Shown: positions 1 through 7,316, counted from the first letter of the stretch. The stretch: 9,258 bases of DNA from Lachnospiraceae bacterium UBA4348 (GCA_002394165.1 DGTA01000070.1:1-9258); one strand, 5' to 3'. Notes: generated by a model from the letters alone, not told the origin. Numbers and translations are program-made.

Positions 1-482
1 GACGAGGCAAGGTTATCGTAGGCCGAAAGATCCTTCGCTTCGCGGATCCCCCGCAGGATCTCCTCCTTTGTCTGGGAATCGATCCATACTCTTTTCTGTG
101 TCTTTCCCTTCACTCCCGATTCCTGGGCCACAAGACGATAGATATATTCTCCCTCTCTCCCCGAGTCGGTACATACGTAGATCGTATCGATATCCTCCCG
201 GTGGAGCAGCGAGGATACAATTTTGAACTGTTTTTTGACTCCCGGGATCACCTCATAGAGAAAATGATCCGGGATGAACGGCAGCGTCGACAGGCTCCAT
301 TTTTTCATGGCCGGGTCGTACGCTTCCGGATAACTCATGCTTACCAGATGTCCGACGCACCAGGTAATGACATATCTCGCCGATTCCTGGTAGCCGTCTT
401 TACGTGTCATCTCATCTCCGAGCGCTTTGGCAAACTCCATGGCTACGCTCGGTTTTTCTGCGATAAACAGTGATTTGGACAA
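1..482 (-). CDS. topB: DNA topoisomerase III, N-terminal part (runs off the left edge)
   Basis: Type IA topoisomerase that cleaves one DNA strand and passes another, used to relax or decatenate DNA. Only the first 160 residues are visible, of a family usually near 700. They cover the TOPRIM domain: IAEKPSV near residues 7-13 carries the TOPRIM glutamate (E9), and TDSGREGE at 105-112 is the metal-binding motif. The glycine at 108, where many TOPRIM proteins have a second Asp, is normal for this subfamily; B. subtilis TopB reads TDAGREGE as I recall it. The active-site tyrosine lies beyond the edge. The start is read as TTG at 482, because GGAGGTGA ends just upstream and the next residues are the canonical N-terminus (MSKSLFIAEKPS). 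An in-frame GTG at 488 overlaps that ribosome binding site and is less likely. It is downstream of asd with a 65-base gap. Confidence 0.95.
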   Translation of the reverse strand, partial: MSKSLFIAEKPSVAMEFAKALGDEMTRKDGYQESARYVITWCVGHLVSMSYPEAYDPAMKKWSLSTLPFIPDHFLYEVIPGVKKQFKIVSSLLHREDIDTIYVCTDSGREGEYIYRLVAQESGVKGKTQKRVWIDSQTKEEILRGIREAKDLSAYDNLAS

Positions 483-484
483 TG

Positions 485-492
485 TCACCTCC
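485..492 (-). promoter_or_regulatory. Strong ribosome binding site that fixes the TTG start of topB
   Basis: On the minus strand the sequence GGAGGTGA is followed by CA and then TTG, so the GGAGG core sits five bases from the TTG. No ATG offers a comparable arrangement with the conserved TopB N-terminus. A strong binding site paired with a weak start codon suggests modest TopB expression; that last point is inference. Confidence 0.75.
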
Positions 493-505
493 GGGTATAT
501 AACGA

Positions 506-539
506 TGACTGCCGTTGCCTTCAAGTGCAGCGGCAGTCA
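506..539 (-). repeat. Inverted repeat (hairpin) between asd and topB
   Basis: A 9-base perfect stem, TGACTGCCG paired with CGGCAGTCA, extends inward by three more pairs (TGC/GCA) across one mismatch around an 8-base loop. The mismatch is A-C in the minus-strand transcript; it would be a G-U wobble in a plus-strand transcript. The repeat lies 8 bases after the asd stop and about 23 bases before the topB start. The minus-strand sequence after the stem is TCGTTATATA, only weakly U-rich, so it is at best a leaky Rho-independent terminator. It could instead stabilise the 3' end of the asd message or reduce expression of topB. The inverted repeat is certain; its role is inferred. Confidence 0.6.
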
Positions 540-547
540 CAACAAAC

Positions 548-1636
548 TCATTTATGATCGATATAACCAAGAGATACCAGCGACTCCGCGCACAGGACAG
601 CGCCGCCCGCGGCACCCCTGAGCGTATTGTGGGCCAGACCGATGAACTTCCAGCCAAAGAGGGTATCCTCCCTGAGCCTTCCGATCGAAACGCTCATGCC
701 GTTCCCTGCGTCAACATCCAGCCTTACCTGCGGACGGTCATCCTCCTCCAGGTAACGGATGAACTGTTTCGGAGCGCTCGGCAGTTCTTTTTCCTGCGGC
801 AGTCCCCTGAAGGACAGCAGCTTTTCGATCAGCTCCTCTTTTGACGGTTTCTTTTCAAAGTCAACGAAGACAGCCGCCGTATGACCGTTAAGGACCGGAA
901 CGCGCACGCACTGGCAGGTGATCTTCGGATCATCTGAGGGAACGATGACACCGTTCTCGATCCTGCCGAAGATCTTGAGCGGTTCCTTCTCGCTCTTTTC
1001 TTCCTCGCCGCCGATATAGGGAATGATGTTGCCTTCCATCTCAGGCCAGTCACGGAAGGTCTTCCCCGCGCCGGAGATCGCCTGGTAGGTGGTCACGACG
1101 GCTCTCTGCGGATTGAACTCTTTCCACGCTGCGAAAGCAGGCGTGTACGCCTGGATCGAACAGTTCGGCTTTACGGCGATAAAGCCTCTTTCCGTGTGAA
1201 GTCTCTTCTTCTGGAAAGGAATGACATCGAAATGACCGGGATTGATCTCGGGGATGACCATCGGGACATCCTGCGTCCAGCGGTGGGCGCTGTTGTTGGA
1301 GACCACCGGTGTCTCCGTCTTTGCATATTCTTCCTCGATCCGGCGGATCTCATCCTTTGTCATGTCCACTGCCGAGAAAACAAAATCGACATCACGGCTC
1401 ACTTCTTCGATATCACTGACATTGAGGACCGTCATGCCTGCTGCTTTTTCGGGCATCGGTGTTTCCAGCTTCCAGCGGCCGCCGACAGCTTCCCGGTATG
1501 TCTTCCCGGCACTCCTGCCGCTCGCCGCCAGTGCGGTCACTTCAAACCAGGGGTGATCCGAGAGCAGCGAGATAAAACGCTGTCCGACCATTCCCGTAGC
1601 TCCGAGTACACCTACTTTCAATTTCTTATCCATCAT
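548..1636 (-). CDS. asd: Aspartate-semialdehyde dehydrogenase (archaeal/fungal-type family)
   Basis: Cytoplasmic enzyme that reduces L-aspartyl-4-phosphate with NADPH to aspartate 4-semialdehyde, the branch point to lysine/diaminopimelate, threonine and methionine. The 362-residue length fits the family. The N-terminal Rossmann motif GATGMVG is at residues 12-18. The catalytic cysteine is C159 in KPNCSIQ, the acid/base histidine is probably H252 in VLNGHTAAV, and the family-typical IPYIGGEEEKSE (205-216) and NTLRGAAGGAVL (337-348) are present. These features place it with the archaeal/fungal-like enzymes rather than the E. coli-type Asd. The start has two adjacent ATGs (1636 and 1633), 5 and 8 bases after AAAGGA; either could be used. 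It follows argH after a 78-base gap containing a candidate promoter. No lysine riboswitch fits in that short leader. All key residues are intact. Confidence 0.97.
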   Translation of the reverse strand: MMDKKLKVGVLGATGMVGQRFISLLSDHPWFEVTALAASGRSAGKTYREAVGGRWKLETPMPEKAAGMTVLNVSDIEEVSRDVDFVFSAVDMTKDEIRRIEEEYAKTETPVVSNNSAHRWTQDVPMVIPEINPGHFDVIPFQKKRLHTERGFIAVKPNCSIQAYTPAFAAWKEFNPQRAVVTTYQAISGAGKTFRDWPEMEGNIIPYIGGEEEKSEKEPLKIFGRIENGVIVPSDDPKITCQCVRVPVLNGHTAAVFVDFEKKPSKEELIEKLLSFRGLPQEKELPSAPKQFIRYLEEDDRPQVRLDVDAGNGMSVSIGRLREDTLFGWKFIGLAHNTLRGAAGGAVLCAESLVSLGYIDHK

Positions 1637-1688
1637 TCGGGTCCTTTCTAAACTTGATCTTGCCTGAACTGGTCATTTTCTCTTACGA

Positions 1689-1718
1689 AATTTACACCTC
1701 GGTCCTTCTTTTTGTCAA
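1689..1718 (-). promoter_or_regulatory. Candidate sigma-70 promoter for asd, overlapping the argH stop codon
   Basis: On the minus strand a perfect -35 box TTGACA (1718-1713) overlaps the argH TGA stop. An 18-base spacer leads to TAAATT (1694-1689), which matches four of six bases of the -10 consensus. Transcription would begin near 1682 and give a leader of about 45 bases before asd. The -35 match is strong, the -10 only moderate. It would allow asd, and possibly topB, to be expressed independently of the upstream genes. Confidence 0.5.
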
Positions 1719-3118
1719 GACCGGTCCTTGAAATGCGCATCCAGGAGAGCGGCCTCCTCCCGCTGCAGACGGAGCATCTTTCTTACCTGCTCCGGTCCCG
1801 GGGCACCTTCCGTGTTTCTCTTCTCAACGCATGTCCTGAGACTGATCGCATCATAGATATCCTCATCGAAGGCCCCGCATTCCTCCCTGTACTGTTCGAG
1901 AGAAAGCTCATCAAGAGAGATGTTCATCTCAATGCATTTTAAGACAAGACGCCCGATGACCGAGTGGGCATCCCTGAAGGGGACTCCTTTGCGCACCAGA
2001 TAATCGGCGGCATCCGTCGCGTTGATGAAGCCGCTTTGCGCTGATCTTTCCATCACCTTACGGTTGAAGCGCATGGTCCTGATCATGCCCTCAAACAGCT
2101 CAAGGCAGTCCTTGACCGTATCCACCGCGTCAAAGGTAAATTCCTTGTCCTCCTGGAAGTCCTTGTTATATGCCAGCGGCAGGCCCTTGACCGTGGTGAG
2201 CATCTGCATGAGGGCCCCGTAGACCCTGCCCGTCTTGCCCCTTACCAGCTCGGCGATATCCGGGTTTTTCTTCTGCGGCATGATGCTGCTTCCGGTGCTG
2301 TACGCGTCATCGATCTCAACGAACCGGTATTCATTCGAATTCCAGAGAATGATCTCCTCGCTGAACCGGGAAAGGTGAGCCATCACCACAGACAGCGCCG
2401 ACAGCAGTTCGATCACATGATCCCTGTCGGATACCGAATCCATGCTGTTCCTTGTGGGGCGGTCAAATCCGAGCAGCTTTGCCGTCAGCTCCCGATCAAG
2501 CGGATAGGTGGTCCCGGCCAGAGCTCCCGCTCCGAGCGGACAGGTGTTCATTCTCCTGTACAGGTCATCCAGCCTGGAACGGTCTCTTAAGAACATTTCC
2601 GTGTAGGCGCCCAGGTGGTGAGCCAGGGTGACAGGCTGGGCCTTCTGGAGATGAGTAAATCCCGGCATACAGGTATCCAGGTTTTCTTCGCACAGTTTCA
2701 TAAGGGTCTGTATCAGTGTGCCAAGCGCACTGTCGATGGCCCTGACCTCATCTCTGAGATACATCTTCATATCCAGGGCCACCTGGTCGTTGCGGCTGCG
2801 CCCTGTATGGAGCTTCTTCCCGGCCTGCCCGATCCGCTCGGTCAAAACAGCCTCCACAAAGCTGTGGATATCCTCATACTCGGAAGTGATCTCGAGTTTT
2901 CCCTCAAGAACATCCTTAAGGATGCCTCTGAGTCCTTCGCAGATCAGCTCCGCTTCCCCATCGGTAAGGATCTGCTGTCTGGCCAGCATCGTCACGTGGG
3001 CGATGCTTCCGTTAATATCCGCTTTGACCAGACGAGCGTCAAAACCTATGGAAGCATTAAACTGATAGACCTTATCCTCTGTCTCCTTTGTAAACCGTCC
3101 GCCCCAGAGCTGTGCCAT
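1715..3118 (-). CDS. argH: Argininosuccinate lyase
   Basis: Last enzyme of arginine synthesis: splits argininosuccinate into arginine and fumarate, as a cytoplasmic homotetramer of the fumarase/aspartase superfamily. The 467 residues match the usual length. Superfamily signatures are intact: HTGRSRNDQ at 104-112, FTHLQKAQP at 154-162 with the conserved T155/H156 pair, and the mobile catalytic-serine loop GSSIMPQKKNP at 276-286. The N-terminus MAQLWGGRF is the family's typical opening. The ATG at 3118 is preceded at four bases by AGGAGGT, which overlaps the last codons and stop of queH; only two bases separate the two genes, so translation is probably coupled. argG is not in the window, so the arginine genes are not clustered here. 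Confidence 0.98.
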   Translation of the reverse strand: MAQLWGGRFTKETEDKVYQFNASIGFDARLVKADINGSIAHVTMLARQQILTDGEAELICEGLRGILKDVLEGKLEITSEYEDIHSFVEAVLTERIGQAGKKLHTGRSRNDQVALDMKMYLRDEVRAIDSALGTLIQTLMKLCEENLDTCMPGFTHLQKAQPVTLAHHLGAYTEMFLRDRSRLDDLYRRMNTCPLGAGALAGTTYPLDRELTAKLLGFDRPTRNSMDSVSDRDHVIELLSALSVVMAHLSRFSEEIILWNSNEYRFVEIDDAYSTGSSIMPQKKNPDIAELVRGKTGRVYGALMQMLTTVKGLPLAYNKDFQEDKEFTFDAVDTVKDCLELFEGMIRTMRFNRKVMERSAQSGFINATDAADYLVRKGVPFRDAHSVIGRLVLKCIEMNISLDELSLEQYREECGAFDEDIYDAISLRTCVEKRNTEGAPGPEQVRKMLRLQREEAALLDAHFKDRS

Positions 3119-3120
3119 GG

Positions 3121-3738
3121 TTACCTCCTGTCTCTTCTTGAATATATACAGCCGCAGTAGTCCTGTCTGTACAGGTCATATTGCCGTGAAAGTTCGATCG
3201 ATCTTTGATATCCGCCTTTCTTTTTAAAATCCGACGGCAGGTGGCGGACATGATATTCTTCTTCCAGCTTCAGACCGATCTCGTTTATTTTTTCCGCGTT
3301 TTTCAGGGGGCTGATGCTGAGCGTCGTCGTAAAGAAATCGAAGCCGCCTTCTGCCGCCAGTCTGGCCGCCTCCCGCATCCGCATCTCATAGCAGACAAAG
3401 CAGCGCTCTCCCCCCTCCGGAATCTCTTCCATCCCCCTGACAGCGTCAAGAAACCGCGCGGGATCGTATTCTCCCTTAAGGAGACGGACCGGATGCCTGA
3501 ATGGCATCCTCCCGATCAGCGTTTCCAGTTCACGCTCTCTCTTGAGGTACTCCTCCTTTGAGGTGATATTCGGATTGTAATAGAGATCCGTGATCTCAAA
3601 ATAATCGGACAGATACTCGAGCACATAACTGCTGCAGGGAGCGCAGCAGCTGTGAAGAAGGAGCCGCATGCCGCTGTCTGTCCCGATCTCATCCAGGATC
3701 TCCTCAAGCTTTTTCTGATAATTGATCTTATTGGCCAT
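3121..3738 (-). CDS. queH: Epoxyqueuosine reductase QueH (DUF208 family)
   Basis: Catalyses the final step of queuosine synthesis, reducing epoxyqueuosine to queuosine at the tRNA wobble position; it is the non-orthologous replacement for cobalamin-dependent QueG. The 205-residue protein carries the family's cysteine pattern: HSCCAPC at 29-35, a CxxC at 113-116 (ERCFVCYEMR) and CGC at 195-197. Several of these bind an iron-sulfur cluster in characterised QueH. PNITSKEEYLKR at 56-67 and LSISPLKN at 140-147 are also family-typical. The reading frame is open back to 3825, but the ATG at 3738 is chosen because GAGGA lies four bases upstream and family similarity begins shortly after; the longer form would overlap dut by about 80 bases and add a non-conserved tail. 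The binding site overlaps the dut stop codon. Confidence 0.93.
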   Translation of the reverse strand: MANKINYQKKLEEILDEIGTDSGMRLLLHSCCAPCSSYVLEYLSDYFEITDLYYNPNITSKEEYLKRERELETLIGRMPFRHPVRLLKGEYDPARFLDAVRGMEEIPEGGERCFVCYEMRMREAARLAAEGGFDFFTTTLSISPLKNAEKINEIGLKLEEEYHVRHLPSDFKKKGGYQRSIELSRQYDLYRQDYCGCIYSRRDRR

Positions 3739-3745
3739 TTTTTCC

Positions 3746-4186
3746 TCAGCGGATCCCGCTGTGACCGAAACCGCCGTCCCCTCTTGAGGTCTCATCAAGG
3801 CTGTCACAGAGCTGATAGCACACATCCATGCAGGGCATGATCACGATCTGCGCGATCCGGTCCCCGTCGTGGATCATTCTCTCCCGGTCCGAATCATTGT
3901 GAAGAGCAACGATCACCTCACCGCGGTAGTCCGCATCGATCACTCCCACACAGTTGGCAGGGCGCAGTCCCTGCCTGGACGCGAGCCCGCTCCTTGCGAA
4001 AACGCCGCCGAAGTATCCTTCGGGAATAGCCATGCTGATACCGGTGCCGATCATGACGGTCTCGCCCGGACCGATCTTTGTTTCTTCATCTCCTAGACAT
4101 GCATAAAGGTCGGCGCCCGCCGCCATCTGGCTTCCGAAGAATGGCAGCCTGGCGTTTCCCCGGACTCTCATCACAGCGATCTTCAT
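3746..4186 (-). CDS. dut: Deoxyuridine 5'-triphosphate nucleotidohydrolase (trimeric dUTPase)
   Basis: Hydrolyses dUTP to dUMP and pyrophosphate, keeping uracil out of DNA and supplying dUMP for thymidylate synthesis. The 146-residue length is typical of homotrimeric dUTPases. All five motifs are seen: I AGADLYA (23-29), II ARSGLA (64-69), III GVIDADYRGE (81-90, catalytic Asp D84), IV GDRIAQIV (108-115), V RGDGGFGHSG (135-144) with the uracil-stacking phenylalanine F140. Motif V has HS where the textbook version has ST. The ATG at 4186 gives the standard N-terminus and lies nine bases after GGAG, four bases past the queA stop. An alternative ATG at 4201 would add five residues and overlap queA. 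The frame stays open to 4291, but that extension lies inside queA and is not dUTPase-like. The gene sits between the two queuosine genes. Confidence 0.97.
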   Translation of the reverse strand: MKIAVMRVRGNARLPFFGSQMAAGADLYACLGDEETKIGPGETVMIGTGISMAIPEGYFGGVFARSGLASRQGLRPANCVGVIDADYRGEVIVALHNDSDRERMIHDGDRIAQIVIMPCMDVCYQLCDSLDETSRGDGGFGHSGIR

Positions 4187-4190
4187 CTGA

Positions 4191-5246
4191 TTATTCTCCA
4201 TTCCCGTCACCTTCAAGATCCGATGTGATATACATCGCATCCCCGAAACTGAAAAAACGATACCTTTGGGCAACCGCTTCACGGTAGGCATTGAGGATAT
4301 GTTCCCTGCCGGCCATGGCTGATACCAGCATTACCAGGGTCGACTGCGGAAGGTGAAAATTGGTGATCAGCTCATCCACCGCTTTGAATTCATAACCCGG
4401 ATAGATAAAGATGTCGGTCCAGCCGCTGCCGGCTTTGACAAAACCGGACTCATCCGCCGCCGATTCAAGAGTTCTGGCCGAGGTCGTCCCCACCGCGATC
4501 ACACGGTTCCCGGACCGTTTTGCCTCATTGATCAGACCGGCATTCTCCTCCGAGATCTGGTAAAACTCGGAGTGCATCCGGTGCTTTGTCACATCCTCCA
4601 CTTTTACGGGACGGAAGGTTCCAAGCCCTACATGGAGGGTTACCGGAACGATCTGTACCCCCTTCTTCCTGATCTGGTCAAGAAGCTCAGGCGTAAAATG
4701 CAGGCCTGCCGTGGGGGCCGCCGCCGAGCCGTTATGTACGGCGTAGACGGTCTGGTAGCGGGAAGGATCCTCCAGCTGATGATGGATATAGGGCGGCAGC
4801 GGCATCTGGCCGAGCCTGTCTAGGATCTCCTCAAAGATGCCCTCGTAGGAAAAGCGGACAAAACGGTTGCCGTCCTCTCCTACGGAGAGTACCTCGGCTT
4901 TGAGCAGTCCGTCCCCGAACTCAATGATCTGGCCCGGACGGACTTTCTTTCCGGGCTTTGCCAGCGTCTCCCAGACATCATTCTCCATCCGTTTGAGCAA
5001 AAGCAGTTCGATCTTCCCGGTCTTTCCGGGCCTGACCCCGAAAAGCCTGGCCGGGATCACCTTCGTATCGTTGATGACCAGCACGTCTCCCTTGTGCAGA
5101 TAGTTGACGATCTGCCGGAAATGGCTGTGTTTTATCTTTCCGGTATTCTTATCGAGGATCATCAGCCTCGACGCGCTGCGGTCCTCAAGAGGATCCTGCG
5201 CGATCAGTTCTTCCGGAAGTTCATAATCAAAATCAGCTGTCTTCAT
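4191..5246 (-). CDS. queA: S-adenosylmethionine:tRNA ribosyltransferase-isomerase
   Basis: Transfers and isomerises the ribosyl group of S-adenosylmethionine onto preQ1-modified tRNA (preQ1 at position 34), giving epoxyqueuosine. The 351 residues fit the family. Characteristic segments are all present: DYELPEELIAQDPLEDR at 7-23, NDTKVIPARL at 59-68, GSAAAPTAGLHFT at 173-185, HVGLGTFRPV at 205-214, TTSARTLES at 254-262 and LITNFHLPQSTL at 293-304. The ATG at 5246 has GGAG nine bases upstream, located inside the end of the preceding VWA gene; the two coding regions overlap by 14 bases, so they are almost certainly co-transcribed and probably translationally coupled. Its product is the substrate of QueH, encoded two genes downstream. 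No missing residues or frame disturbance were seen. Confidence 0.98.
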   Translation of the reverse strand: MKTADFDYELPEELIAQDPLEDRSASRLMILDKNTGKIKHSHFRQIVNYLHKGDVLVINDTKVIPARLFGVRPGKTGKIELLLLKRMENDVWETLAKPGKKVRPGQIIEFGDGLLKAEVLSVGEDGNRFVRFSYEGIFEEILDRLGQMPLPPYIHHQLEDPSRYQTVYAVHNGSAAAPTAGLHFTPELLDQIRKKGVQIVPVTLHVGLGTFRPVKVEDVTKHRMHSEFYQISEENAGLINEAKRSGNRVIAVGTTSARTLESAADESGFVKAGSGWTDIFIYPGYEFKAVDELITNFHLPQSTLVMLVSAMAGREHILNAYREAVAQRYRFFSFGDAMYITSDLEGDGNGE

Positions 5247-7275
5247 TTTTTATCTCTCCGCCGGCGTCATAAACACCGCTCAGCTGTATCTGTTTTCCCT
5301 GCACGCCGCCCTGGCTGCAGATGATCTCAAATGTATCCCCGCCCTGGAGCCTTAAGCTGGTCCGAAGATCCCCGTAGCAGTCATAAAGGAGTGCCCCGCC
5401 GCCGGATCTGAGCCTTATTCCTTCCGGCATGGGGCAGACCGATACCTTCTTCAGGCCGGGCAGTGTATCGGAAAGAACCGGGAAAAGCTTCAGGAAACTG
5501 CTCCTTCGTCCCGCTCCTTCAAGTGAAACTTCAAAGGAACCCTCAGCGGCCGGGCTGTTTCCCGCCGCTTTCAATGAAAGGCGGCCCTTCAGGGGGCTTT
5601 TCCTCAGATAGATGACCAGCAGGGCACCGAGGGCCGCGGCCGCCAAAGACGCCCAAGCCGCCTGCCGGGCAAGGCGCCATGCGCCCACATTGCACTCAAC
5701 AGGAATAAGGATCTGCGCGCTATTGCCATAGGCGTCCGACGCGGACACGGTCACTGTAAACCGGGCCGGGCGGCTGTTCCTCACCTGAAGTTCACGCGCT
5801 TTATCCGGGGGCGAGAGTGTCACCATCCCCTCATATTTTCCGGGATCGGTCGTGACCTCAAATGAAAGGTCCGATCCGTCCCAGGAGCGGAAATATTCAT
5901 ACAGGTCAGCCCGGGCTGTCTTCGAACCGGGGCGGAAGCCTCCCACGCTCAACGTGCCGCGAAATTCGTTGACGATTATATCATCTGATCTGCTGCTCGT
6001 AAAGGTCACCTTTGGGGAGGAGCGGCTGATATCGCCGCTTTGCGCCCTCACCTGGATCTCCAGCTCAGCTCCCGGATAACATGCCGCGGTAACGCACTGC
6101 TCCCCGTCCTCAAGGGACATGGGAAGCTCTTTATCACCGCCCCCGTTTTTGCCGGAGACATCGGTTATGTGAGCCGTGAATGAAAACTCATTCTGCCGCT
6201 CAGGATCGAGAAGCTCCTCTCCGCGGCTGAGCCATGCTCGGATCTTCGCGTTGCCCTCCTCATCCTCGAGCACCAGGGCATCCAGGATCAGGTCGCTTTC
6301 GACAAGCAGGCGAACGTGCACCTCACATCCGCCGGGCCCTTCCGGTTCAAAATGCCAGACACCGGCTGCGGGCCTTAAAAGACGGATCAGGCTGTAGGCT
6401 GCCTCCCGGATGATCCTGGTATCGCTGCTTTGCTGCTTTATCTCTCCCTCCGGATCCGTCACGGTCACATGACCGATGCCTTCAGAGGTCAGCATAATGA
6501 TGTCAGCGGACAGTACCCGGTCTGAAGGGATGGTCACGTCAAAGGAGCCCTTCCCGTCCTCCCCGATCTCAAGATCGGTCACCGGCCTGGTCTGCGAATC
6601 GACCAGACCCGCAAAAATGGATGTGAAGATGTCAGGGATCTGTTCTTTGCCGGACGCCGCATAGAAGCCGCCCCCGGTCGCCCTGGCTGTCTCTTCCAGC
6701 CTTCCGGGATCTTCTTCCTCCTGCCCGGGTTCGAACAGTCTCACGCAGCTGATGCCGACATTGTTTTCCTTAGCAGTCAGCGCGGCCTGTTCAAACTTTT
6801 TTTCCGATTCCTCCGCCGCCGCTTCCGGATCAGCCGCCGCCGGAAGGTCCGTCTTTCCGTCCGTGAAAAGGACGACCGTCCTGCGCCAGCCGGACCCAAG
6901 CCCGGCCAGCTTCCCGACAGCGCACTCCAGCGCGCCTCCGATGTCCGTGTCTCCAAGGATCCGGGCATTTCGAAGTTCATTCTTCAGTTTCCCCGCGTTT
7001 TTCCCCTCCCCCAGATCGCAAAGGTCCGTCTCAAGGCTGATCTGGTCGGAAAACAAAATAACAGCGGCCTTCGAACCAGCCCGGTCCAGCATATCAAGAA
7101 AAAGGCATCCGGCCTCTCTTGAAATCCCGTCAGGATCCGAGCGGTTCATGGAGCCGCTGGTGTCAATGACCAGCACGGCTGCCAGCGGTTCGTCCTCCGT
7201 CTGCGAAGCCGCAACGGAAAACGCCGGAAGCCATGCTGCCACAATAATCCAGAACAGTAAACAGGTTCTCTTCAT
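5233..7275 (-). CDS. Secreted, membrane-anchored VWA-domain protein of unknown function
   Basis: A 680-residue protein whose function I cannot assign. Residues 1-23 form a signal peptide (MKR, hydrophobic core LLFWIIVAAW, cleavage near SVAA). A von Willebrand factor A domain at about 30-225 has a complete MIDAS metal site: DTSGS at 38-42, T110 in GDTDIGG, and D139 in FTDGK. About 300 beta-rich residues follow (230-530); the first part resembles the beta-sandwich found after VWA domains in other Gram-positive surface proteins. One transmembrane helix (about 541-557) with a positive RKSPLKGR after it puts the last 120 residues in the cytoplasm. The domain order suggests metal-dependent ligand binding outside the cell, perhaps signalled inward; that is inference. 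The ATG at 7275 is preferred over 7311 because it begins the signal peptide and the best promoter would start transcription near 7310. The gene overlaps queA by 14 bases. Confidence 0.85.
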   Translation of the reverse strand: MKRTCLLFWIIVAAWLPAFSVAASQTEDEPLAAVLVIDTSGSMNRSDPDGISREAGCLFLDMLDRAGSKAAVILFSDQISLETDLCDLGEGKNAGKLKNELRNARILGDTDIGGALECAVGKLAGLGSGWRRTVVLFTDGKTDLPAAADPEAAAEESEKKFEQAALTAKENNVGISCVRLFEPGQEEEDPGRLEETARATGGGFYAASGKEQIPDIFTSIFAGLVDSQTRPVTDLEIGEDGKGSFDVTIPSDRVLSADIIMLTSEGIGHVTVTDPEGEIKQQSSDTRIIREAAYSLIRLLRPAAGVWHFEPEGPGGCEVHVRLLVESDLILDALVLEDEEGNAKIRAWLSRGEELLDPERQNEFSFTAHITDVSGKNGGGDKELPMSLEDGEQCVTAACYPGAELEIQVRAQSGDISRSSPKVTFTSSRSDDIIVNEFRGTLSVGGFRPGSKTARADLYEYFRSWDGSDLSFEVTTDPGKYEGMVTLSPPDKARELQVRNSRPARFTVTVSASDAYGNSAQILIPVECNVGAWRLARQAAWASLAAAALGALLVIYLRKSPLKGRLSLKAAGNSPAAEGSFEVSLEGAGRRSSFLKLFPVLSDTLPGLKKVSVCPMPEGIRLRSGGGALLYDCYGDLRTSLRLQGGDTFEIICSQGGVQGKQIQLSGVYDAGGEIKNEDS

Positions 7276-7283
7276 AGGGCCAT
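7272..7283 (-). other. Three-codon ORF (Met-Ala-Leu-stop) at the ribosome binding site of the VWA gene
   Basis: On the minus strand GGGAG (7296-7292) sits eight bases before ATG GCC CTA TGA. The TGA of this tiny frame overlaps the ATG chosen for the VWA gene. The same GGGAG is 16 bases from the VWA start, too far for normal initiation, so the VWA start may be reached by termination and reinitiation at the overlapping stop/start. It could also be chance; nothing else supports translation of this ORF. Confidence 0.25.
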
Positions 7284-7316
7284 TTCGCTCTCTCCCGCAA
7301 AAAGACCTCATACCTG

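Noticed and set aside
496..525. Possible topB promoter TTGAAG - 17 bases - TATATA on the minus strand
   Set aside because: Transcription would begin near 489, within the topB ribosome binding site, leaving almost no leader; the boxes also overlap the hairpin and match the consensus only moderately.
3739..3825. N-terminal extension of queH to an upstream ATG at 3825
   Set aside because: It overlaps the conserved 3' end of dut by about 80 bases, lacks family similarity, and the ATG at 3738 has a well-placed GAGGA.
4187..4291. N-terminal extension of dut to an ATG at 4291
   Set aside because: The added residues come from the queA coding region in another frame, while the shorter protein has the standard dUTPase length and N-terminus.
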